Of a stretch of 64,000 nt of DNA, positions 56,706-64,000 are shown piece after piece. The position numbers and the translations under genes are program-made. The notes under the pieces were generated by a model. That model worked only from the letters and a program-made list of their open reading frames with translations. It ran no database searches and was not told where the DNA came from. Each line of letters starts with the position of its first letter. Positions within the stretch are counted from its first letter, which is position 1. Origin of the DNA: Sinohyriopsis cumingii (Eukaryota; Mollusca; Bivalvia; Unionida; Unionidae); assembly GCA_028554795.2 (NCBI GenBank), contig CM068830.1:111241214-111305213 (forward strand). The letters are read 5' to 3'.

Positions 56706-59460
56706 TTAACGGTGCTTTATATCTGTTGCCCGTTCAGCTCTTGGTCTTTTCCGTTGTCCCGGTTTTCGTCTGGCAGTTTGTTTCGGTCGCTTGTACTTGT
56801 ATGTTCCATCTGATGAATGGACATAGCTGGACTCAGCTACCGTGGCGATCGGAGCAGCAAGAAATCTCTTGAAATTTTTTTCTTTCCCCGTTACACTCTT
56901 TGAGTGCCAGGCTTGTTTGTCCAAAAGAAAAGAAAAAGCCTGTAGTTGCCAGCACTAGACAAAGCTCGACGTAGGTCTATGGTCTGCGTTTTTTAACGGA
57001 AGATAACCTGTCTACAAGTTCTGGGAGCTTTAGCTGTTTCCAATCAGTGGCTTGTTTGAAGCGATTGTTTAAGGGCTCTGCTTTGTTATTGGTCCATAAC
57101 TTAGAAATGATATTTGCTTTTAATGGTTGGTAAACATGTTTTAAAATTTTACCTTTGAAATGTGTTTCATAGTAGGTTTTAAATCTCGGATATTTATCGA
57201 AATAGATAGAGAGGTTGTCTTCTCGCTTTGAAAACTCGAGGTTGTCTTTACTAAAAACTAATCCGTCTATGTCTTCACTGAAGATTATATTTATAATCTC
57301 TCTCTCTCTTTTTCATCAGAACTAGTTTTTTGAAGAAAATGCCTAATGTTTTCTTTCAGATGTTTTGTTCACAGCAGATAATTTGCTTTGGGAAAATTGT
57401 TTGTTAAAGAATTTCGTATTGCTTTCTCATCATCTGTGCCAAATGTCAAAGTTTGTGAATCTAGTTTTTCTCTAACATGGGGAAAAAAATGGTGATAAGT
57501 ACGCTGCTCACCATTCCAGTGAAGACAAAGAGGTCCAAGAAAAATTGGATATTGCATAGATTTTCTGCTAATGATGCTTCTCTTTTTATAACACGTTGTT
57601 ACAAACACTTTACCAAGATTAAACGTTCTGTCGATGCCGATCACACTGCCTTCCGCCCCCAAACAGTCTTTTTTTTAAAGTCTAATATTTGATCGTCAGT
57701 GTACATATTTATAATTGGTTGTTTGCTTTTCGTAATAGTAACAACCTGGACGAAAGGGTTGTCGTGTAGCTCTCCGATTATTGTCAATATCTCGTCTGCA
57801 ATATTGTTTCCAGGCACCCTCAGAGGTATTTTCTTTGTGTTTTCTCTGTAGATTTTATCCTGGAGTTGGCGACCTGATTTAGGGGCCATGAAACTGTCAT
57901 CATCAGCCATCTTGCTTTGAAACTGTCATCATCAGCCATCTTGCTTACCACTTCCGTCGCCTTCTCCCTCCCCACTTTTTCGTGTGCCATTTGGAGGATA
58001 CGTGGATCAGTTCTTGCATACGATTCGCCACTTTTTGAGTTTCCATGCGGATGATTTGAATTTGATTTCTTTACACCTAAATACTCAATCACCGCGAGGG
58101 TTTTTAAATGGCTAAGCCATTTGGGTGATTCAGTTAGAGTAATAACTCTCTTCCTGTAGCTCTCATCGTCTTTTAACTTAGTGTAGCAGCGATGGAGAGT
58201 TAATATATATGTGGGTTGAGGATCAATTGAAACATAAGTTACATTTTTTTCCCACGATCTTTTCAGGCAAAACTGACCATTTTTCTTGAAAATATTTTTC
58301 AATTTGTTTTCCTTAGTTACAACGAATACCTGGTTTGCAGTGGTGTCTGAGTCAGATTCTCATGGCCCACAGTCATCGGGAAAGTCGTTCCGTTTTTCCC
58401 TTCATTCTGTTGATGCCTCACTACAACGTGAACATTGATTTTGTGTCAAAGGTACTCTTTCTGCTGGCGCATCTTCACTTAAAAGCGTTTTAAATAGTTC
58501 GCCATTTTCCAACAACCTGTTTCCTGGATTTTCCTTAACTTGTTGGCGCTCAATACTCAGTGGTACAATGACAAGGGACTTCTTTTTCTTTGGTAAAAGA
58601 TATATCTGCTTCATTATCACTGTCCGCATCAGTTAAATCTTGAAGATTATCTAAGTTGTTCGATGACGAAATTTCACCTTCCAGTGATATTAATGATACA
58701 TTAGAGTAACACCTTTTGGCGTGTAGACTCCCTGTAGATGCCACTGAACTGGAAGATGAAAGTCAGCGTTTGTGGCTAATACCATATTCAACAGTATTGT
58801 CATCCGTTGATGGATACGCTATCATATGTACCGCATGAATAACTGTTGAGAAGTGATTGACGGCGTACCACTTTCCCGGTCCTGGTGTTGATACATCTCC
58901 ACTCTTGTACCAAAGGATTGCTAGCTGCCGTCTGTTCTCAAAATCTCCAGATGGTTTGAATTCGGTGTTCAGAGTTTTGTAGGCGATATCATTTGTCCCG
59001 TTTGCATATGGGTATGTCACTCTTATTTTCATGTTAACAGCATATGCCAAAGCTATAATTGTCCACGCATTGGAAAATTTTCCGATGACGGCAGAGTCCA
59101 GACAAGACTGTGCGTAACTGCTAGAAAACAGTTTTATTTGAGGTCTCTGTGTATGCAGCATGTATTGTTCCCCGCTTGTAAGAAGTTGTATACACGTGTG
59201 GTACCTTAGTTTCACTGACATGGTTTCGTTACCACAAAGCAAGATAGAGACGGCATTGAAGAAGCAGTCTCCATCAGCGCTTGTCGTCAGGGGGATTCCA
59301 TTTATGTGGTCGACGTAATTGTCCATCACCTCAGCAGCGACTCGATCAACGTCTGGCAAATAAGACGTTGGCTCTTCTGGAATTTGTAATTTCACTTTGA
59401 ACATTAGCTCATGCTGAACAGCCTCCTTTAGTTTGTCTATGTTTTTGTATGCCGCCGCCT
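56706..59460 (-). pseudogene. OTU-domain plus MULE transposase gene
   Basis: The frame begins after an acceptor-like TTTTCTTTTCTCTCAAG at 59461. Residues of 59404-58763 form an OTU cysteine-protease-like domain (TTSADGDCFFNAVSILLCG with the D...C pair; the His is probably in AVNHFSTV). Then come an acidic linker (58744-58402), a domain with ILTLHRCYTKLKDDESYRKR and SPKWLSHLKTLAVIEYLG (58302-57820), an NPFVQVVTITKSKQP segment (57910-57641), and the MULE catalytic start SVIGIDRTFNLGKVFVTTC (57662-57369). The C-terminal basic tail SSYVHSSDGTYKYKRPK ends at 56706. The region 57360-56930 encodes the rest in broken frames. At least four frameshifts and stops. It is a transposase of the MULE group with an N-terminal OTU domain. 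Confidence 0.75.
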
Positions 59461-59469
59461 TGAGAGAAA

Positions 59470-60252
59470 AGAAAACCGCATTAAAATAGCCGATAAATAC
59501 TGGACTTAATGCAGATTTTGAGTTTCTTCAGACATTAGTAATATGCATGAAACGCGAATAGCATCGTGATATGTTGTATCATCCCAAAACGGCATGGGTA
59601 GACGCATGTATCAAGGATATGAAGATCGGTAGCGTTCTATGAGATGGCGTTATGCGCACGGACAGACAAATGAAGAGGTACTCAATAAGATACCTATACA
59701 TATTATAGACTGTTGTATAGCTTGAAATCTCCGCTTCACATCATTAGTTTTAGCCTAGAAATACGTGGTACCATCACAAAACGGCATGGTTAGATGAACG
59801 TAGCCTGTATATAAAAATATTTAAATTCGCAAGCGAAAATGAATTTTAAAAAAATACAAACATTTTTATTTTGCATCTGTACAAATGTTGTTTGGCACAG
59901 ATGGCTTTAAAGTGGTTAGAAACTTAATCAGTTGCTATCAAATTTATCCAAACCGGTGGTTGTTTACAACCCATATTGAACATGCCTATAGGGTAGTGAA
60001 GTGCTGCTGTAATTCGATTCACGCGTGTTACAACCACAAGTAGCCGAGTATACACGCGTTACGTCATTTACCATTGTGGCGCTACAAAGACAGTTCAAAT
60101 GATTTACAACAAATATATAAAAGTTATAGTGGTCACCTGTTGTTGTTTGTCAAAATCGTCTTGCGAGAAAGCCAAACCAATATACTCGTTGGAAATCAAC
60201 GATGTTGACTCTAAAACTCCTGGGACTTGCATCGTACATTTGTGTACTGATT

Positions 60253-60289
<37 letters not shown>

Positions 60290-60800
60290 CGTATTTAGAC
60301 AAATGTGTAGCAAATTCTTAACAAGATATGCAATAGAAAGTAGTGGTCAGAGTCTATATTTTTTTTAGCAGAAATAAGCATAAAGTAAATAAAAGAAAAA
60401 ATTTGACCACACAAAGGCCAGTCCAGACACAGAAACTATATAGCAGATAAAACATTAGAGCATATACATAGCGAAAACTTATAAGAAAAAACAACACAAA
60501 AATATCAGAGAGTTGGAACAGGAACACATAAGTCTTTGAATGTTTCGAAAAAAGAGCCGGGGGGGGGGGGGGGGCACACTCGAGGCCAATAGCTAATTAT
60601 ATCTAAATATTGAAGGTGTGTCCACAAATAAAAATTAACATTATTGTATAATATAGATATCTAAGTATTAAGTATGCAAATTAGGGACATGTATATGTCG
60701 TCCCGGACTATGTCAATAATTTCCGAGCAAATGGTAATTGGAGATGTATGAAACGTTTCGTACAACGAATTTCTAATTGCTTTAGTCATTTAAAGTATTC
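59470..60800. other. No gene recognised
   Basis: Contains a TG/TA microsatellite (60257-60288) and a G-run (60559-60574). ORFs through them are repeat artefacts. Confidence 0.5.
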
Positions 60801-60805
60801 ATTTT

Positions 60806-60920
60806 TGACCCAGAACTTAACTTGACAATGACTTTAATTTGTTTAGTAGTAAATGTATCAGTTGCTTGTCTCTGGACAGTATTTGGGTATATTTGGGTAA
60901 ATCGTGCCACCCAATTTTAG
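60806..60920 (-). repeat. Dispersed repeat, inverse partner of 48170-48300
   Basis: CTGGACAGTATTTGGG and TTGGGTAAATCGTGCC are the inverse of the 48.2-kb segment. Confidence 0.75.
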
Positions 60921-61500
60921 GTGACAAGGTATAGTCTCGTAAATTTTGCAAATTTCTATACTGAAGGCTATGACGTGACTTTTGTATAATATTTTTTTTT
61001 ACTAATTAAAGATATTGATATATTTGTGAACTAGGTGTTTCGGGCTTATGTTGTTCTTGAAATTGATGTCAGGCATGTATACATTCCATAGCTAATCTGC
61101 GGTGTGTTGATAGTGAAATACCAATAGTCGGCTAGAAGAAGAGCTAGCCTCCCATAGCAGTAAACACATGGTTTGGGCGAAATAGAATGTTTCAAAAACA
61201 GCTTGGATGACAACTATTTAAAGTCTCATCAGCCTGTTTAGTACACACTGTTTTACAGAAATGTCATCTAGGAAAAGGGCTCGTGTTTGCACTGTGAGCA
61301 TCACATGGTGTCATAAATGACCTTTGGACATGAAAATTGTTGGTAGAAATTTGGGATTTGGGGTGCATAAAATTCTTCTGCTATGAACTGCCATTGACTT
61401 CTCTGGTCAAGTGGATAATATTTGTATGCTTTGTTTTAATATAGGTTTCTAAAAATATGGACCTTTTTGACCTCACTTGTGTATTTTATTTTTTTATGAT
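60920..61500 (+). repeat. 585-bp direct repeat, copy 1
   Basis: Starts GGTGACAAGGTATAGTCTCG and shares long blocks with 63411-64000: TTTGTGAACTAGGTGTT, AACAGCTTGGATGACAACTA, AGGAAAAGGGCTCGTGTTTG and TTTTTGACCTCACTTGTGTA. Confidence 0.88.
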
Positions 61501-63410
61501 TTTTTTAATACTAGGTCACTGATTGCATCATTCACTTTTTAAAACTGGCCCCTGCCCCTTAAGGAAATTTAATAACTTTTTTGTGGTGCAGTTAGCCAAA
61601 TCAATTATACTTGTATGATTCTTTTTCTATATTTAAATAATTTGTATGCATTATTTTCATTATATTTCCTTTGTTTTTCCATATATCACTTAGTGTTGTA
61701 TGTAATGCTGTTTGGAGAGGGAGGTAAATGTCTCGTGTACCTCAGTGTGAGAACTGTTTACATCATGACAAAGTACCATATTTTGGACTTAACTTACTAA
61801 ATATAGGAACAAAATGGTAACAATAATGTATTGTCTTGCACTTTCTGTAGCTGTCAAGGTTTTGCACCCCTGTTTTTATGAATAATATTCACATTTCAAT
61901 ACAGACACACACAAACTATTGCATAGCATGTCAACATGCATTCTTAAAAGTAATTTAACACCACAGGAGCAGAAAGACTTAAGAGGAATCATATATAAAG
62001 ATACTTTTGTGAATGTTGAATGTCACTAGTGGAATGATGCTGCATATGGCATATTGCTTGCTATGATTTGGTGAGAAAAATGAAAGTTGTAACACACCAA
62101 CATAGTTTCTATCTTCATGACCTCACTCTGAAGGTGACATAAGAGATTCATATCTCACACTTGGGTGATAATAGGAAATGTTTCATGTTATGTATATATC
62201 TTTAAATTTCTAGGTTCAGTTAACAAAGGGGGAAAAACTTAAAATTAAGTGACAGTTTCATGCATTTGACAAAACAGATGCATTTTCTCCTATGAAATTA
62301 TTATGTTTTCACTGAATGTTAAAAATACATCACTATCCTTATTTCTTTTCTTTTTGCAGGTCTCAGTTTGGTAAAGGATAAGGATTAATCGGATAGTCAT
62401 GCTAAAAGAAACAATAGCTTGAATCTCATCCAGATACTCATTCTGATCAACTACACAAGAAAGTGACTTTCATGGACAGATATAGCTACTGCAGTAGTTG
62501 TTTTATGGTACGTGCTTATTAAAAGTCAAGCAAGTGAAATGCTTTTTACCTTGAACTGAATTTTCCACTGTAAATATTTGTTCAATAACTTATTATTTGC
62601 TGTGAATTTGTAAACTCCAAAAATCATTAAAGTCAGTTGTAAGTGAATTGGTATCCAAGAAGAAATTTCTCTGTTGTATTGAGTAATGTATATGTATGGT
62701 CAGTTTCAGTGGTTATGTTTCAATTAATTTATTCATTATGTCACTTTGTATGTTTAACAGGGTCCCACGCATCAGTATATCAATACTCCAGCAAGGTCTA
62801 ATGTTATTGATTAAACTTTGATCTCTCCAGATTAGTTATACTTTTGTGTTCTGAATACCCCACACACACACACACACACAACACTGATGCTGATATAAGT
62901 ATCTCCAGAATGATAATGAAAAGTTAGGAACTGCTTGTTTTATATCAGTCTAAAAGTACTTCTAAAGCACCTGATTTACTTGAGTGTGTGATTTCTTTAA
63001 GTTTGCTAGAAGAGTTTATAGAAACTTTTCATTTCTGTCACTGACAAATGACATAGCATTTCTGTTATTCCCTCCTAAAATTTATAACTTCCAGATCTCT
63101 TATTGACATATATGAACCATTGTAAAGGAATTTTGATTCTGTACTGATGCTATGGTACTAGACAAAGACCAAAAGCATTGTAGGTTGCAAACAATTTGAA
63201 ATCTTTCAAGAAATGCAGTCAGTCAAAACTCAGTATATATAATGAAATGCCGTTTGGGGCAAAGTACATGTAGTCACTTTTCTAAAAGCATAATACCATC
63301 TTCAGTTTTATGCACAGAAAGTTTTCCTTTATGCCATTGTACTAGATAATGTCTAAATATGTGATATGTACACAACTTTTGACATCAACCATTTTCAGCC
63401 AAATTCTTAA
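61501..63410. other. No gene recognised, between the direct repeats
   Basis: AT-rich with a CA run at 62862-62881. No motif-bearing ORF, so a retrotransposon bounded by the repeats as LTRs is not supported. Confidence 0.5.
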
Positions 63411-64000
63411 GGTGCCAGGGTACAGTTTCGTAAATTGGCTCCTGGCAAATTTCTTAACTTAAGGCTATGGTGTGACTTTTTCAGCTATTATTGTTTACTA
63501 ATAAAAGATATGGATATATTTGTGAACTAGGTGTTGCGGGCTTGTGTTGTTCTTGAAAGTGATGTCAGGCATGTATACCTTCCATAGCTACTCTGCGGTA
63601 TGATGGTCGTGAAATACCAATAGTAGGCTAGGAAGAAGAACTTGACTCCCATAGCATTAAGCACGTGGGTTTTGGCATATAGAATATCTCAAAAACAGCT
63701 TGGATGACAACTATTTTCAATTACATCAGCATGTTTAATACGTACTGTTTTGCATAATTGTCTTCTAGGAAAAGGGCTCGTGTTTGTACTGTGAGCATCA
63801 CATGGTGTCAAAAATTACCTTCAGACATGAAAATTGGAGATAGAAATTTAGGATTGGGGTGCATAAACTTCTGCTGTGAACTACTATTGACTTCTCTGGT
63901 CAAGTGGATACTATTTTGATGCTTTATTTTAATATAAGTATAAAAAAATATGGATCTTTTTGACCTCACTTGTGTATATGATGTTTTAAGATTTTTATAC
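63411..64000 (+). repeat. 585-bp direct repeat, copy 2 (cut by window end)
   Basis: Starts GGTGCCAGGGTACAGTTTCG. Same order of blocks as copy 1, with roughly 15 percent differences judged by eye. Confidence 0.88.

Noticed and set aside
60920..64000. LTR retrotransposon bounded by the 585-bp direct repeats
   Set aside because: No gag or pol signature, primer-binding site or TG...CA ends between or at the repeats.
1..64000. CRISPR array, bacterial operons or prophage
   Set aside because: No direct-repeat/spacer pattern, SINEs with tRNA-type heads and a spliced Ig exon indicate an animal genome. The phage-like fibre motif is isolated.

Overview
The window is repeat-rich DNA from a metazoan, most likely a marine invertebrate (possibly a mollusc or other lophotrochozoan; this is inferred only from the repeat mix). 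It holds one clear piece of a spliced host gene, a phase-1/phase-1 immunoglobulin-domain exon at 18074-18433 (minus). Almost everything else recognisable is a mobile element or an endogenised virus-like element, mostly decayed.

1-9.85 kb: a virion-morphogenesis cluster of the Polinton/Maverick-like (polinton-adenovirus lineage) type, nearly all on the minus strand. In transcription order it has a long N-terminal unknown gene (9676-8575), a small basic core-like gene (8540-8104), a double-jelly-roll-type major capsid gene (8032-6659, one in-frame TGA), a pX/pVI-like minor capsid gene (6623-6180), an adenovirus-type cysteine protease (about 6210-5740), a fibre-like gene (5725-4703), a coiled-coil/membrane gene (4693-4148), a penton-like gene (4224-2814, broken) and a 90-aa unknown (2778-2506). 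A plus-strand ORF (1025-1489) faces them. No polymerase, integrase or ATPase is visible. Several starts carry TATATAATG or TATAATG fused to the ATG.

10-34.6 kb: mostly non-coding sequence with relics: a pogo/Tigger transposase, a LINE reverse transcriptase, a Ty3/Gypsy protease and integrase, two SINE families, a MULE fragment and a LINE C-terminus, plus the immunoglobulin exon.

34.7-40.4 kb: a 5,752-bp DNA transposon with about 358-bp inverted ends, carrying a zinc-loop HNH-type gene and a divergent Mutator-like transposase. It is inserted in a SINE. 40.5-47.8 kb: nested repeats (a hAT-type MITE in a SINE in another repeat) and a minus-strand Ty3/Gypsy relic.

48,449-56,126: a delimited Polinton insertion. 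It has about 370-bp terminal inverted repeats and a perfect 6-bp target duplication (AACATG), and encodes a protein-primed family-B DNA polymerase (dead: motif A deleted, stops, frameshifts, a SINE insertion), a two-CCHC-knuckle gene and other small genes. Its most striking feature is that four separate transcription-unit ends carry a metazoan histone-type 3' stem-loop followed by a purine-rich U7-type downstream element. This suggests replication-dependent, non-polyadenylated mRNAs. I know of no description of this for Polintons, and it is my main candidate for an undescribed system.

56.7-59.5 kb: an OTU-domain plus MULE transposase gene (minus, broken). 60.8-64 kb: a pair of about 585-bp direct repeats, the second cut by the window end.
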